Shown here piece after piece: positions 50,216 through 62,413 of a DNA stretch of 64,000 nt (within the stretch, counting starts at the first letter, position 1; every line of letters begins with the position of its first letter). The position numbers were made by a program, and so were the translations under genes. Under the pieces are notes generated by a model. The model was not told the origin of the DNA. It saw only the letters and a list, made by a program, of their open reading frames with translations, and did no database searches. The DNA is from Trebonia sp963771985 (lineage in GTDB: Bacteria; Actinomycetota; Actinomycetes; Streptosporangiales; Streptosporangiaceae): NCBI GenBank assembly GCA_963771985.1, contig CAVYVO010000010.1:322506-386505 (forward strand), in the 5' to 3' direction.

Positions 50216-51679
50216 GGGTGAGTTGGCCGCCGTTCTGGCGGTCGTCTCCGAAGTCTTTCCGCTGATCAAGACAGGCGGGCTCGCAGACGTGGCGGGCGCG
50301 CTGCCGCTCGCGCTGGACGCCCAGAACGTTCACACCGTCACCCTGGTGCCCGGTTATCCGGCGGTGCTGCGCGGGCTGGTCGATGCCGCCCCGGTGCACG
50401 CATTCCCGAACCTGTTCGGCGGACCGGCGACGCTGTTGCGCGGACAGGCGGCGGGGCTCGACCTGCTGGCGATCGACGCGCCGCATCTCTACGCCCGCGC
50501 CGGCGGGCCCGTACGCCGGGCCGGGCGGCGCCGACTGGCCGGACAACGCGGTGCGCTTCGCCGCGCTGGCGGACGTGGCCGCGCGGGTGCGGGCCAGGGA
50601 GCGGTGGGCGACATCCGGCCCGACGTGCTGCACGCGCACGACTGGCAGGCCGGGCTGGCGCCTGCCTACCTGCACTACCGCGGCGGCCGGCCGGCCCGGC
50701 ACGGTGATGACCGTGCACAACTTGGCCTTCCAGGGCTGCTTTCCGGCCGCGCTGCTGCCCGCCCTGGGCCTGCCGCCGGAAGCCTGGAGCGTCGACGGCG
50801 TCGAATACTATGGCGACATCGGCTTCCTGAAGGCCGGGCTGCTGTTCGCCGATCGGATCACCACCGTCTCGCCGAGCTATGCCGCGGAGATATGCACGCC
50901 GGCCGGCGGCATGGGCATGGACGGCCTGTTGCGCATGCGCGCCGCCGTGCTGAGCGGCATCCTGAACGGCATCGACGACGCGGTGTGGAACCCCGCAACC
51001 GATCCGTTCACGGTGGCCGACTTCTCCGCCGAACGTCCGGACCGGCGGGAGGCGAACAAGATGTCGCTGCAGGCATGGTTCGGGCTGAAGCAAGCGCCGG
51101 ACAGGCTGCTGTTCGGCGTCATCAGCCGGCTGACCTGGCAGAAGGGCCTCGACCTGCTGCTGGCGTCCCTGGATACGCTGCTGGCCACCGGCGCGCAGCT
51201 TGCGCTGCTCGGCGCCGGCGAGCCGGGCCTGGAAATCCGCGGCCCGGGCCGCCGCCGCGGCGTATCCCGGCCGGATCGGCTGCGTCATCGGCTACGACGA
51301 GGCGGTGGCGCACCAGATCCAGGCCGGCGCCGACGCCTTGCTGGTGCCGTCACGGTTCGAGCCGTGCGGCCTGACGCAACTTTGCGCGCTGCGCTATGGC
51401 GCCCTGCCGGTGGTGGCGCGGGTCGGCGGCTTGGCCGACACGGTGATCGACGCCAACGAGGCGGCGGTCGCCGTCGGCACCGCCACCGGCGTGCAATTCG
51501 CCCCGGTGACGCAACAGGCCCTGGAAGTCGCGCTGCGCCGCACCGCCGCGCTCTGGCGACAACCCGAGGTCTGGCGGCGGTTGCAGCGCAACGCGATGCG
51601 CACCGACGTCTCCTGGCGCCGCCCTGCCGCCCAGTACGCCACCCTCTACCGCGCCATTAAGACAACCTCTCCCGCATAG
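50215..51679 (+). CDS. glgA: Glycogen synthase, several frameshifts
   Basis: Transfers glucose from ADP-glucose to glycogen. The GT5 N-terminus AVLAVVSEVFPLIKTGGLAD carries the K-T-G-G ADP-glucose motif. Later parts alternate between frames: VRFAALADVAARV, DVLHAHDWQAGLAPAYL, TVMTVHNLAFQGCFP, YYGDIGFLKAGLLFAD, FGVISRLTWQKGLDLLL and finally DALLVPSRFEPCGLTQL. At least four indels (near 50510, 50600, 50700 and 51245). As all domains are present and conserved, the indels look like sequence errors, not decay. Acetobacteraceae-like. Confidence 0.8.
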
Positions 51680-51883
51680 CGGAAGAGAGAGCCTTGTATC
51701 TCCGAATTGTGCCAGAAGCTGTGCGGGCCGGTGCGGTGGCCACCGCACCGGCCCGGGAAGGGGGAGCCCGTCAGAGCCTAGGGCACAGCCCGCGGGGCAG
51801 CCTGAGCCTTCCCTCTTTGTCTTCACACAACCCGAACGGTTGCAGGGTCTCGCCAGACCGGACTGCAAGGATGGGAGCGGAAG

Positions 51884-52827
51884 ATGGCACAGATCGTAGT
51901 CACTGCCGGCATCGATGTCAGCAAGCCCAACCTCGATCTCGCACTATACCCCAGCGCGCCAGCCTTCGCGTGGCGCGCGATGCCGCCGGCCTTGCCGAAC
52001 TCGCCGCCTGGCTCGCCCAATATCAGGTCGAGCGGGTCGGCGTGGAAGCCACCGGCGGATACGAACGCCTGGTCATGGACCAACTGGCGGCGGCCGGTTC
52101 CGCGGTCGTCCGGCTCAACCCGCTGCTGGTCCGCCGCTTCGCCGAGGCCAAGGGCCGCCTGGCCAAGAATGACAAGGCGGGCGCGCGCATGATCGCCCGG
52201 TTCACAGCGATGATGCTCGATGACCCGAAGCCAGGCCGGCGGAACGACCTCGACCCGCTGGTCGAGCACCTGACGCTGCGGCGGCAGCTGAGCGACTGGA
52301 CCATCGAATGCGGCCAGCAACTCGAACACCTCACCGACAGGGCTTTGCGCAAGCAGATCGAGAAGGTTGCGAAGGACGACCTGGCGCGCCGTCAGGCCGC
52401 CGTCGAGGCCAGGCTTGCGGCCATGATCGCCGCACGCGACGACTGGGCCAGGCTCGATCGGCGGCTGCGCAGCGTGCCCGGTGTCGGCCCGGTCCTGGCC
52501 CGGACCTTGATCGCCTTGCTGCCCGAACTCGGCCGGCTGTCGCGGCGCGCCGTCGCCGCGCTGGTCGGTGTGGCGCCGTATGACGATGACAGTGGCGGGC
52601 ATCGCGGCGAGCGGCATATCAAGGGTGGCCGCAAGGCGGTGCGCGATGTGCTGTATATGGCCGCCAGTGCGGCGAAGACGCACAATCCCGTGATCGCCGC
52701 CTTTGCCGCGAGGCTGGCTGGCAAGGAAAAGAAGGTCATCCTGGTCGCCTGCATGCGCAAGCTGTTGAGCATCCTCAACGCGATGGTTCGCGATGGCACC
52801 GGCTGGCGGGACGCCAAGGTGGCGTGA
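51884..52827 (+). CDS. IS110-family transposase, one frameshift
   Basis: ATG 51884 begins MAQIVVTAGIDVSKPNLDLA with the DEDD Asp in GIDVSK, then shifts frame near 51955. The rest is continuous: VERVGVEATGGYERLV, LNPLLVRRFAEAKGRLAKND (second acidic site), SVPGVGPVLARTLIALLPEL and a C-terminal AALVGVAPYDDDSGGHRGER with the Ser region. Different from the actinobacterial IS110 at position 1. Flanks 51680-51883 and 52828-52880 presumably include the IS ends. Confidence 0.8.
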
Positions 52828-54081
52828 ACGCCCTGGCTTGCCTGACGGGGCTGGCGGTGACGCGTAAAGATATCCGCCTTTTGTAGCGCGTGAGCTGTCC
52901 GCCCCACTGTTGCCACTCGTTGCCACTCGTCGTTTTCCGGTTCGGCTGGCGCGCCGTTTTCCCGTCCCGGCCTGACCTTGCGCGGGCCATGGCGCGCAGC
53001 GTAGGGCAAGAGAGGAGCGCAGCCACCCGGAGCCACGCGCAGCGCGCCGCACCGGCCGGCGGAGCAGGGTCGCCGGCCTTGCCGACGCGCGAGCATGGCG
53101 AGGATGGCGAGCACCGGACCTTGCCCGGAGCGAGCACCATGGCACCCTACGTCAAGGCGGGCGGCCAGGCCGTCTTGCAACCGCGTCAAGGACCCCGGAT
53201 ACGCGCTGCGATGCCTCGCCAAACGCCATCCCCGGCGGAGAATAGAAAATCTGTAAGCGGAATGAAGAAGACGGTTGCTGCCCCGGACTTGATCCGACGC
53301 CGGCGCGCAAAGCACACCAAGCAATCTGCTTATTCGCTCTCGCTTAACATGCAATGACCGGTCAGGACGGCCACCGGGATTGACACGCCCGTCCATGCGG
53401 TCAGGATCTTCAGGGAGCCGATGATCGCGCTCGCCGGCAGCAGGCTTGCGCCGCAGCCAAGCAGAATGATCACCGCCGGCGTGCCGAACAAGATCAGCCG
53501 TTCTCTGCAATTTCCGGCGTAAAACATCCGCTTCGGCTCCTGGGACCAGAGTGTCCCGGAATTATCAAGCAAGATACATGCCACAGGAAAAGTAGTTATT
53601 TTTCAATATATTGCGGCACGCTGCTCGACGATGCGACGCTGATGTGTCAAATATTCCGACAAATTTGCTGCCGGCCGAAGGCCACGGGGCTGCCGGCGCG
53701 AATGCCGCTTGGGGCCGCTTGCCGGACACGGCGCGGTGCTGCAGCCGGAGATCGCTTGGGGCCGGGGCGGTGACGTAGCCCGCCGAAATATTTCGCAGTC
53801 CACTGCCATCCGAATGCGTGACACCGGCCGCCGGATTCAGTCCGGAATCATGCCCGACCCGGACCCGATCTGCTGATTTAATGCACTGAAGTCGACACGC
53901 CGCCGTGGCCCTGATGGCGCCATGGACCGGATCGGCCTATCGCGCCGCGGGTGCGGGAGGAAAGCGGCGGTCGCGAGCACCGATCGAGGACCGCCCGCAT
54001 GCGGCGTTGGGAGTTCCGGGTTACCGGGCCACCGGTTAGCGTTGCCCGATGCATGATCCGGGGATCTGTAATGCCCGCCTG
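52828..54081. other. Interval without a reliable gene
   Basis: A minus frame at 53333-53584 has two hydrophobic runs (LILFGTPAVIILLGCGASLL, GVSIPVAVLTGH) and could be a small membrane protein, but there is no supporting start signal. The direct repeat GTTGCCACTC occurs twice at 52909-52929. The rest shows nothing recognisable; indels could hide genes. Confidence 0.3.
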
Positions 54082-54282
54082 TCAGCAGCCGGACTGGCCA
54101 TCCGGCGCACGCCATTGTGATAGTAGACTTGACTCCGGACGGGATGCCACTGCGGTCGCCACACGCCGCACCAGTGCGATCATCTCCTGGTTGGTCACGC
54201 CGTCGCTTGCCATCACCAGACGCACCATCGGATCGCGCAGCCACCCGTACAACGTCGGTGCCGTGGTTTGTTCCGTGCGCAT
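54082..54282 (-). CDS. Small hypothetical protein
   Basis: 66 residues from ATG 54282: MRTEQTTAPTLYGWLRDPMV, RLVMASDGVTNQEMIALVRR, VATAVASRPESSLL. Compact, plausible helical protein in the usual codon style of this segment. The frame extends to 54390 without a better start. Not recognised. Confidence 0.4.
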   Translation of the reverse strand: MRTEQTTAPTLYGWLRDPMVRLVMASDGVTNQEMIALVRRVATAVASRPESSLLSQWRAPDGQSGC

Positions 54283-54480
54283 CGCACCGCCCCGCTCCAG
54301 CCTCGTCCAGACATATCGTATGCCCGGTGCGGACGGAATAAATACAATAAAAGTGTCAGAATATTGCCCGTGTTTCGGCCGCCCGGCCATAATCGAGTTT
54401 CACCACGCGGGGTGCCGCTCCGGTCGGAGCGAATGTCGTTTCGCCTTGGCCGGTTTGTGGCGTGACCGCGGCGGCGCCTG

Positions 54481-55205
54481 CTACGTCTCCGCCGCGAGCA
54501 GGTAATTCACCCCGACATCCCGCGCGTTCCAGCCGCCGCGCAGCGGGTCCGGCACCAGGCCGGTCAGATCCGTCGCTCCGCAGCCCGGCGTCGCGCAGCA
54601 GGCCCCCCAGCTCCGCCGGCGTCATGAACCGCCGCCAGTCATGCGTGCCACGGGCAGCCAGCGCAGCACGTATTCCGCCCCCAGCTTGGCCGCCACGAAC
54701 GAGCGCCGCCGTGCGGTTCAGCGTGGACAGCACCAGCAGCCCGCCCGGCTGCCAGCAGCCCGGCCAGGGTCGCGCAGGAAGGCCGCCGGATCGGGCACGT
54801 GCTCGATCACCTCCAGCGCGGTCACCACCGGGAAGCGCGGCGCCCTCGGCCAGCAGGTCCTCCGCCACGCCCACCCGGTAGGCCAGCGCCAACGTCCTCG
54901 CCGCCGGCCTCGGCATGCGCCACCGCCGCCGCGATCGGCGTCGGCGGCGGCGTCCAGCCCCAGCACGTCGAAGCCACGCCGCGCCAGCGCCTCCGCCGCG
55001 ATCCCGGCGCCGCAGCCCACGTCCAGCAGCCGCAGCCCGGCCGGCGCCGGGAATCGCCGCGCACACGCGCCGCGATCCAGCCGATCCGCGCCGGGTTCAT
55101 CCGGTGCAGCGGCCGCATCGGCCCGTCCGGGTCCCACCAGTGCGCCGCCAGCGCGTCGAACCGCGCGACTTCTCGGCGGCCGAAACGCGTCGCGACCAGC
55201 TGCAT
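54481..55205 (-). CDS. ubiG: Ubiquinone biosynthesis O-methyltransferase, frameshifted
   Basis: Methylates ring hydroxyls in ubiquinone synthesis. Start MQLVATRFGRREVARFDALA at 55205, then AAHWWDPDGPMRPLHRMNPA (UbiG signature), LRLLDVGCGAGIAAEALARRG (SAM-binding motif I), and the C-terminus LVPDPLRGGWNARDVGVNYL ending at 54481. Segments lie in at least three frames. Divergent from lysC, an order found in Acetobacteraceae. Confidence 0.75.
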
Positions 55206-55290
55206 GTTGCCCCTCCTGCCACGCGCCAGTATGTGTCCGCTCGCGGCCACCGACCTGCCGGGCAAGACGGCCGACTCCCGGAACAACCTG

Positions 55291-56533
55291 ATGGCGCGCA
55301 TCGTGATGAAATTCGGCGGCACCTCGGTCGCCGACCTGGACCGCATCCGCAACGTGGCCGCCCGCGTCAAGCGCGAGGTCGACGCCGGGCAACCAGGTCG
55401 CCGTCGTGGTCTCCGCCATGGCCGGCGCCACCAACCAGCTGGTCGCCTGGTGCCAGGCGCTGTCGCCGCTGCACGACGCGCGCGAATACGACACCGTGGT
55501 GGCGACCGGCGAGCAGGTCACCGCCGGCCTGCTGGCGATCGCGCTGCAGAAGATCGGGCGTGGAGGCGCGCTCCTGGCAGGGCTGGCAGATCCCGATCCA
55601 CACCGACAGCGCGCACGGCAAGGCGCGCATCCAGGACGATCGACGGCGACGAACTGATCCGCCGCATGGCAGGCCGGCCAGGTCGCCGGTGGTCGCCGGC
55701 TTCCAGGGCATCGCCCCGGACAACCGCATCACCACGCTCGGCCGCGGCGGCTCCGACACCTCGGCGGTGGCGCTGGCCGCCGCGCTGAAGGCCGACCGCT
55801 GCGACATCTACACCGACGTCGACGGCGTCTACACCACCGATCCGCGCATCGTCCCGCAGGCGCGCAAGCTGGCTAAGATCGCCTACGAGGAGATGCTGGA
55901 GCTGGCCTCGGTCGGCGCCAAGGTGCTGCAGACCCGCACGGTCGAGCTGGCGATGAACGAGCGGGTGCGCGTGCAGGTGCTGTCCAGCTTCGAGGACCGC
56001 ACGGTGCGACGCCGACAACCGGCACCCTCGTGGTGGATGAGGACGAGATCGTGGAAAAGGAGATCGTCTCCGGCATCGCCTACTCGCGCGACGAGGCCAA
56101 GCTGACGGTGCGCCGGGTGCCCGACCGGCCCGGGCATCGCCGCGGCCATCTTCGGCGCGCTGGCGGCGCAGAACGTCAACGTCGACATGATCGTGCAGAA
56201 CGTCTCCGCCGACGGCACCACCGACATGACGTTCACCGTCGGCAAGGCCGACCTGCCGCGCGCCCGAGCGGCGCTGGACGAGCATCCGGCCGCAGATCGG
56301 CTACGCCGAGCTGCTGGCCGACCCGAACGTCGCCAAGATCAGCGTGGTCGGCGTCGGCATGCGCAGCCATGCCGGCGTCGCCAGCACGATGTTCCGCGCG
56401 CTGGCCGACAAGGGCGATCAACATCCAGGTGATCTCCACCAGCGAGATCAAGGTCAGCGTGCTGATCGCCGCCGAATACACCGAACTGGCGGTGCGCGCG
56501 CTGCATACCGCCTACGGTCTCGATGCCGCCTGA
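55291..56533 (+). CDS. lysC: Aspartate kinase, many frameshifts
   Basis: First enzyme of the aspartate family pathway. MARIVMKFGGTSVADLDRIR with the KFGGTS ATP motif; AMAGATNQLVAW; TLGRGGSDTSAVALAAALKA; CDIYTDVDGVYTTDPRIV; then two ACT domains (NVDMIVQNVSADGTTDMTFT, VVGVGMRSHAGVASTMFRAL, INIQVISTSEIKVSVLI). Parts occur in all three frames. Most shifts fit one extra G or C, for example near 55389, 55558, 55640 and 56413. The gene as read would be dead, yet the protein sequence is perfectly conserved, so sequence error is likely. Confidence 0.85.
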
Positions 56534-57602
56534 TCGCCGCCGCCGGCCGTCAGACGCCGCGCACGTGCGCGACGCCGCCGCGCGCGCCACGGCTCGACCG
56601 GCTGTGGGCGCGCGGCACGCGCGTTCCTCGGCTGCCGAGCTCGCCATCATGGGCGGCGCCATGAGCTGGGTCAGCGAGCGCCACCTGGTCGCCGCCATCT
56701 CCAACGCCGGCGGCTTCGGCGTGCATCGCCTGCGGCTCGATGACGCCCGACCAGCTGGCCGCCGAGATCGCCGCCACCCAGGCGCTGACCGACGCAGCCG
56801 TTCGGCGTCAACCTGATCACCATGCATCCCGCAGCTCGACGACCTGGTCGCGGTCTGCCTGCGACGCGAAGGTCGGCCACATCGTGCTGGCCGGCGGCAT
56901 CCCGCCCGGCACCGCGGTGCGCGCGGTGAAGGACGGCGGCGCGAAGCTGATCGCCTTCACCCCGGCGCTGGTGCTGGCGAAGCGCCTGGTCCGCAGCGGC
57001 GCCGACGCGCTGGTGATCGAGGGCTCCGAAGCCGGCGGCCATATCGGCCCGGTAGTCGCTGAACGTGCTGGCGCAGGAGATCCTGCCGCATATCCGCGAG
57101 GTGCCGGTGTTCGTCGCCGGCGGCCTCGGCCGCGGCGAGGCGATCCTCGCCTACCTGGAAATGGGCGCCGTCGGGCGCGCAGCTCGGCACCCGCTTCGCC
57201 GCCACCACCGAGTCCATCGCCCACCCGAACTTCAAGCAGGCCTTCATCCGCGCCAATGCGCGCGACGCGGTGCCCTCCGATCCAGCTCGACGAGCGGTTC
57301 CCGGTGATCCCGGTGCGCGGCCTGGTCAACGAGGGCACCAAGCGCTTCCTGCGCCACCAGGCGGAAACCCGCGACCGATTCCTGGCCGGCGAACTGGACC
57401 AAGGAGGCGGCGCCAGCTCGAAATCGAGCATTTCTGGGCCGGCGCGCTGCGCCGCGCGGTGATCGACGGCGACATCGAGAACGGCTCGATGATGGCCGGC
57501 CAGTCGGTCGGCATGGTGACGGCCGAGCAATCGGTCGCCGCGGTCATCGCCGAACTGGTGGACCAGGCCGTCGCCGCGCTGGTGGCGCGCCATGACAGGT
57601 AA
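56526..57602 (+). CDS. Nitronate monooxygenase-like protein, frameshifted
   Basis: FMN-dependent TIM-barrel of the nitronate monooxygenase/2-nitropropane dioxygenase family. Seen in pieces: IMGGAMSWVSERHLVAAISNAGGFG, AEIAATQALTD, KLIAFTPALVLAKRLVRSGADALVIEGSEAGGHIGP, QEILPHIREVPVFVAGGLG (phosphate-binding), RGLVNEGTKRFLRHQAETRD. Start position uncertain; end at 57602. At least five indels. Between lysC and ptsP. Confidence 0.7.
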
Positions 57603-57733
57603 CCTCTCCCGCTGCGCGGGAGAGGTCGCGGCGCAGCGCCGCGGGTGAGGGGCGCGCTGCAGAGCGTCTGCGCGGTCGCCCGTCACCCTCGCTCGCGTCG
57701 CGCCTCGACCTCTCCCGCGCGCGGGAGAGGTTA
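57601..57733. repeat. Palindromic intergenic repeat
   Basis: AACCTCTCCCGC..GCGGGAGAGGT at the left, and CGACCTCTCCCGCG with CGCGGGAGAGGTT at the right, separated by GC-rich sequence that is itself partly symmetric. It is the usual form of proteobacterial repetitive palindromic elements between genes. Confidence 0.6.
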
Positions 57734-57741
57734 ACAACACC

Positions 57742-59996
57742 ATGGCCTCGCCACGCCGCTTGCTGGCCCGGCTGCGTACCTCCGGGCCTCCGGCGCCGCC
57801 CCGCTGACCGATCTGGTGCGCCTGGTCGCCGCCGAGCTGGTCAGCGAGGTGTGCTCCATCTATGTGCAGCAGCCGGGCGACGTCCTTGAACTGGCCGCCA
57901 CCGAGGGGCTCAACCAGAGCGCCGTCGGCCGCACCCGGCTGCGGGTCGGCGAGGGCATCGTCGGCCTGGCCGCCGCCACCGGCGCGGTCATGAACCTGCC
58001 GGATGCGCAGAACCACCCCGCCTTCGCCTATCGGCCGGAGACCGGCGAGGACCCCTACGCCTCGATGCTCGCGGTGCCGGTGCGCCGCGCCGGCCGCACG
58101 CTGGGCGTGCTGGCGGTGCAGAACCGCACCCCGCGCCACTACACCGAAGAGGAAGTGGACGAGCTGGAGACGGTGGCGATGCTGCTGGCCGAGCTGCTGC
58201 CGGCCAGCGGCGCCACCGATGGCGGCGGCGGAGGGCATCGCCGCCACCGTGCCGCGCGTCTTCGCCGGCACGCCGCTCACCAGCGGCATCGCCATCGGCC
58301 CCGTCGTGCTGCACGGTCCGCCGCGCGTGCCGCTGCGCCTGATCGCCGACGAACCCGGCGGCCGAACAGCAACGGCTGGACGCTGCGGTGGAGCGGATGC
58401 AGCGCGGCCTGGACGAGCTGATCGCCGCCGGCGTGCCGGACGGCGGCAGCCGGAAGATGCCGACGCATCGCGCGAGGTCCTGGAAGCCTACCGCCTGGTT
58501 GCCGCCGACGCCGGCTGGCTGCGCCGGGTCGGCGACGTGATCCGCGGCGGCGTCGCGGCCGAGGCCGCGGTGCAGCGCGTCGCCGGCGAACTGCACGACC
58601 GCATGCGCCGCATCAGCGATCCCTATCTGCGCGAGCGCCTCGCCGACATCGAGGATCTTGCCGGCCGCCTGCTGTCGACTTTGCTCGGCCATGGCGCCGC
58701 CGGCGCCGACGTGCCGCAGGGCGCCATCCTGCTCGCCCGCCGCCTGGGCCCGGCCGAGTTGCTGGACTGGCACAGCCGCGGCATCGCCGGCGTGGCCATC
58801 GAGGAGGCCAGTCCCGACAAGCCACGCCGCCATCCTCGCCCGCGCGCTGGGCATTCCCACGCATCGGTGGCTCGCGCGGCATATTGGACACCGCGGAACC
58901 GGGCGACGACGCGGTGGTGGACGCCGACGAGGGCCAGCTCGTGCTGCGCCCCGAGGTGGAGGTGCGTCACGCCTATGCCCGCGCGCTGGAGGCCCGGACG
59001 CGCGCAGCACGCCGGCTGGGCGGTGCTGCGCGACCAGCCCGGCGTCACCGCCGACGGCAGCCGGTGAGGCTGATGCTGAACGTCGGGCTGAGCCTGGAAC
59101 TGGCCCAGCTGGACGCGGTGGGCGCCGACGGGATCGGCCTGTTCCGCACCGAGATCGCCATGCTGGCGCGCGGCGCGATCGCCGACGTGGCGGAACAGGC
59201 GGCGATCTATGCCCGCGTGCTGGACGCCGCCGGCGACCGGCCGGTGCTGTTCCGCACGCTCGATCTCGGCGCCGACAAGCTGCTGCCGGGCGATGCGCCG
59301 ACGGAGGAGGAGAACCCGGCGATGGGCTGGCGGTCGCTGCGCATCGGCCTCGACCGCCCGGCGCTGCTGCGCCGGCAGTTGCGCGCGCTGCTGCTCGCCG
59401 CCGGCGGGCGCAAGCTGTCGGTGATGTTCCCGATGGTGGCCACGGTGGCGGAGTTCCGCGCCGCCCGTGCGCCTGCTGCTGGCCGAGGCCCGCCGCGTGC
59501 GCCCGGCGCCGGAGAAGCTGCGAGATCGGCACCATGCTGGAGGTGCCGGCGCTGATGTGGCAGCTGCCCGAACTGCTGCGCGATGCCGATTTCATTTCGG
59601 TCGGCTCGAACGACCTGTTGCAATTCCTGTTCGCGGTCGATCGCGGCACGCCGTCGCTGTTCGGGACGATACGACATACTGTCGCAGCCGGTGCTGGATC
59701 TGCTGGAGCAATTGCTGGCGGTGGCGAGGGCGGCGCACGCCGGCGCCGGCGTGCCGGTGTCGCTGTGCGGTGAAGCGGCGTCGCGCCCGCTGGAGGCGCT
59801 GACACTGGTCGGTCTCGGCATGACCAGCCTGTCGATGCCGGCGTCCAGCCTTCTGGCGGTGAAGGCGCTGCTGCGGCAGGTCGATCTGACCTCGTTCCGC
59901 CCGGTGCTCGCCGCGATCCGCCGCGGTTCGCACGGCGCCGCCAGCTTGCGGGAACCGATTGCCGCATGGGCGCGGGAGCACGGGGTGCCGCTGTAG
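57742..59996 (+). CDS. ptsP: PEP-protein phosphotransferase with GAF domain, frameshifted
   Basis: Enzyme I of the nitrogen-type PTS. GAF domain first (LTDLVRLVAAELVSEVCSIY, VGEGIVGLAAATGAVMNLPD, MLAVPVRRAGRTLGVLAVQN), then the PEP-utiliser N-terminal part (AGTPLTSGIAIGPVVLHG), the active-His region (SHAAILARALGIPT in fragments near 58830), and the PEP-binding C-terminal barrel (IGLFRTEIAMLARG, LFRTLDLGADKLLPG, FISVGSNDLLQFLFAVDRG, VSLCGEAASRPLEAL). Ends at 59996. Eight or so indels. Start ATG 57742. Confidence 0.85.
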
Positions 59997-60300
59997 CCCC
60001 GGGCGGGACAGCGTGTATTTTTCCCCTTGCTACGGTCGATTTTGGCGGCTCTGCCGTGAAATCTGCACTTCGGTTGAACGCCACGTGAAATCACGGATCG
60101 ACTAGCGCGCGGAACAGAGTCACAGTAGGGCTTGGTTGGCGGAAGGGCTGGCCGAGGGTATGAAGCGCTGTAGTCGGAGGCATTCCGTTCCGGCGGAGCT
60201 GCCGGGCTGTGCGTTTCTTGTCGGGTAACCGTGGGTGCCAAGGAACGGGGCGACCGTGCTGCAGGATCGCAGGTCGAAACTGGTTGAAAACCGGAGCATG

Positions 60301-61354
60301 ATGTCCACTGCTCTGCCAGATGCTGGCAGTCCGCCCGCGGCGCCACGCGCGGGAGCAGACTTGCGCGCGGCGCGCGAACGGCTGAGCTGGCCGGTCGAGG
60401 AGATGTCGCGCGGATTGCATCCGCGCTGCCGCATCTCGAAGCGCTGGAAGAAGGGCGCATCGATCTGCTGCCGGGCAATGCCTATGCGGTCGGGTTCCTG
60501 CGAACCTATGCGCGGGCGCTGGGATTGGATCCCGACGAGATCACGCGTCGCTTCAAGGCCGAAGCCAGCGAAGTCAACTGCCAGACCGAACTGGTGTTCC
60601 CCGCGCCGATGCCGCAGCGCGGCATGCCAGCCGGTGCCGTCATCCTGCTGGGTGCCGTGTTGGCAATCGGCGCCTACGCTGGCTGGTATCGTCTGTCCGG
60701 CGACAGGCGGTTGCCGGCCGAGACCGTGGCGCCGGTGCCCGAGCAGTCTCGCCTCCTTGGCCAGGCAAGCCGCGCCGCCGGCCCCGCCATCTGCCACGAT
60801 GCCGGCCGCAACGCCCACGCAACCGCCGATGGGCGCCACGGCGTCGGCGCAGCCGCCGGTGACCGTCGTTGCGTCACCCTCGCCACTACAGGACCGGACG
60901 CCGGCCGACCAGCCGGTGCCGCCGGTGCCGGCGATCTCGCCCAGTTCCGCCGCTGCGGCCGTTCCGCCATCGGCGCCTCCGGCCGTCCCGGCAGCCTCGA
61001 TCACGTCGGCGATCGACCAGCCACGGGTCGTGTTGACCGCGACCGCCGACGCTTGGGTGCAGGTGCGCGACCGCAACGGCAGCGTGCTGCTGAACCGCGT
61101 CCTGCACAATGGCGATACCTGGCCTGTGCCGCCGCGCCCGAACCTGCTGCTGACCACGGGCAACGCCGGAAGCACCCAACTGGTGGTGGACGGGCGTGGC
61201 CATGCCGGTTCCGGGCGGACCCGGTGCGGTGCGTCATGACCTGCCGCTGGATCCGGACCTGCTCAAGGCTGGCAAGGCGCTGCCGCTCAATGCTGCCTTG
61301 GCGCGGGCGGGCGGCGCAACTCGGGCCGACGGCACCGGGAAGGCGGCGCAATAG
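60301..61354 (+). CDS. rodZ: RodZ-like cytoskeletal protein, frameshifted
   Basis: HTH_25 domain (GADLRAARERLSWPVEEMSR; then ALPHLEALEEGRIDLLPGNA in another frame), GFLRTYARALGLDPDEITRR, one membrane helix GAVILLGAVLAIGAYAGWYR, a Pro/Ala-rich periplasmic linker and a C-terminal DUF4115 domain (TADAWVQVRDRNGSVLLNRV, LHNGDTWPVPP). Links MreB to the membrane in rod-shaped cells. ATG 60301 follows CCGGAGC. At least three shifts. 60000-60300 shows no gene. Confidence 0.75.
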
Positions 61355-61460
61355 CCTTCGGTCCCGGTCACGGTGGCGCCGCGCGCCGCGCATCCCTACC
61401 CGTAGGGTTTGTCCGGCTGGCCGCGGCGCCTGGCGGCTGCCTGCAACGAAGAGGACCCGC

Positions 61461-62413
61461 ATGAGCTACCGCCCGTACCAGGAGATTGTCCGTCGGAAAT
61501 CCCGCCGCGTCTATGTCGGCCGCGTGGCGGTGGGCGACGGCGCGCCGATCACCGTGCAGACCATGACCAATACGCTGACCACCGATGTGGCCGGTACGGT
61601 GGCGCAAGTCCGCCGTGCAGAACTGGCGGGCGCCGATATCGTCCGCGTCTCCTGCCCCGACCGGGAAAGCGCCCTGGCGCTGAAGGACATCGTGCGCGAG
61701 GTGAACGTGCCGATCGTCGCCGATATCCATTTCCACTACCAGCGTGCCATCGAGGCGGCCGACAGCGGAGCCGCCTGCCTGCGCATCAACCCCGGCAACA
61801 TCGGCAGCGACGAGCGGGTGAAGGAAGTCGTGAAGGCGGCGCGCGACCATGGCTGCTCCATGCGGATCGGGGTCAATGCCGGATGCTGGAGAAACACCTG
61901 CTGGAAAAGTACGGCGAGCCGAACCCCGAGGCGCTGGTGGAAAGCGCGCTGTACCACGCGAACATCCTGCAGCAGCACGATTTCCACGACTTCAAGATCA
62001 GCGTGAAGGCGTCGGATGTGTTCCTGGCGGTGGCGGCCTACCGGCAGCTTGCCGAGGTGTGCGACCACCCGCTGCATATCGGCATCACCGAGGCCGGCGG
62101 CCGGCGCATGGGCACGGTGAAGTCGGCGGTCGGGCTGGGATCGCTGCTGTGGTCGGAATCGGCGACACGCTGCGGGTGTCGCTGTCGGACGAGCCGGAGG
62201 AGGAGGTGCGGGTCGGCTGGGATCTGCTGAAGACGCTGGGCATCCGGCATCGTGGCGTAAAGGTGATCTCGTGCCCGTCCTGCGCTCGGCAGGGGTTCAA
62301 CGTGATCGAGACGGTGCGGACGCTGGAAGACCGGCTGGCGCATATCGAGACGCCGCTGACGCTGTCGATCATCGGCTGCGTGGTGAACGGCCCGGGCGAG
62401 GCGCTGATGACCG
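61461..62413 (+). CDS. ispG: 4-hydroxy-3-methylbut-2-enyl diphosphate synthase, 3' end lost
   Basis: MEP isoprenoid pathway enzyme. MSYRPYQEIVRRKSRRVYVG, VQTMTNTLTTDVAGTVAQVR, VPIVADIHFHYQRAIEAAD, CLRINPGNIGSDERVKEVV; after shifts LEKHLLEKYGEPNPEALVES, ITEAGGRRMGTVKSAVGLG, VISCPSCARQGFNVI and SIIGCVVNGPGEALMT. The [4Fe-4S] cysteines in SCPSC and IGCV are present. After ~62413 the expected GFTGGG ending is replaced by unrelated sequence. rodZ-ispG adjacency is normal for Acetobacteraceae. Confidence 0.85.
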
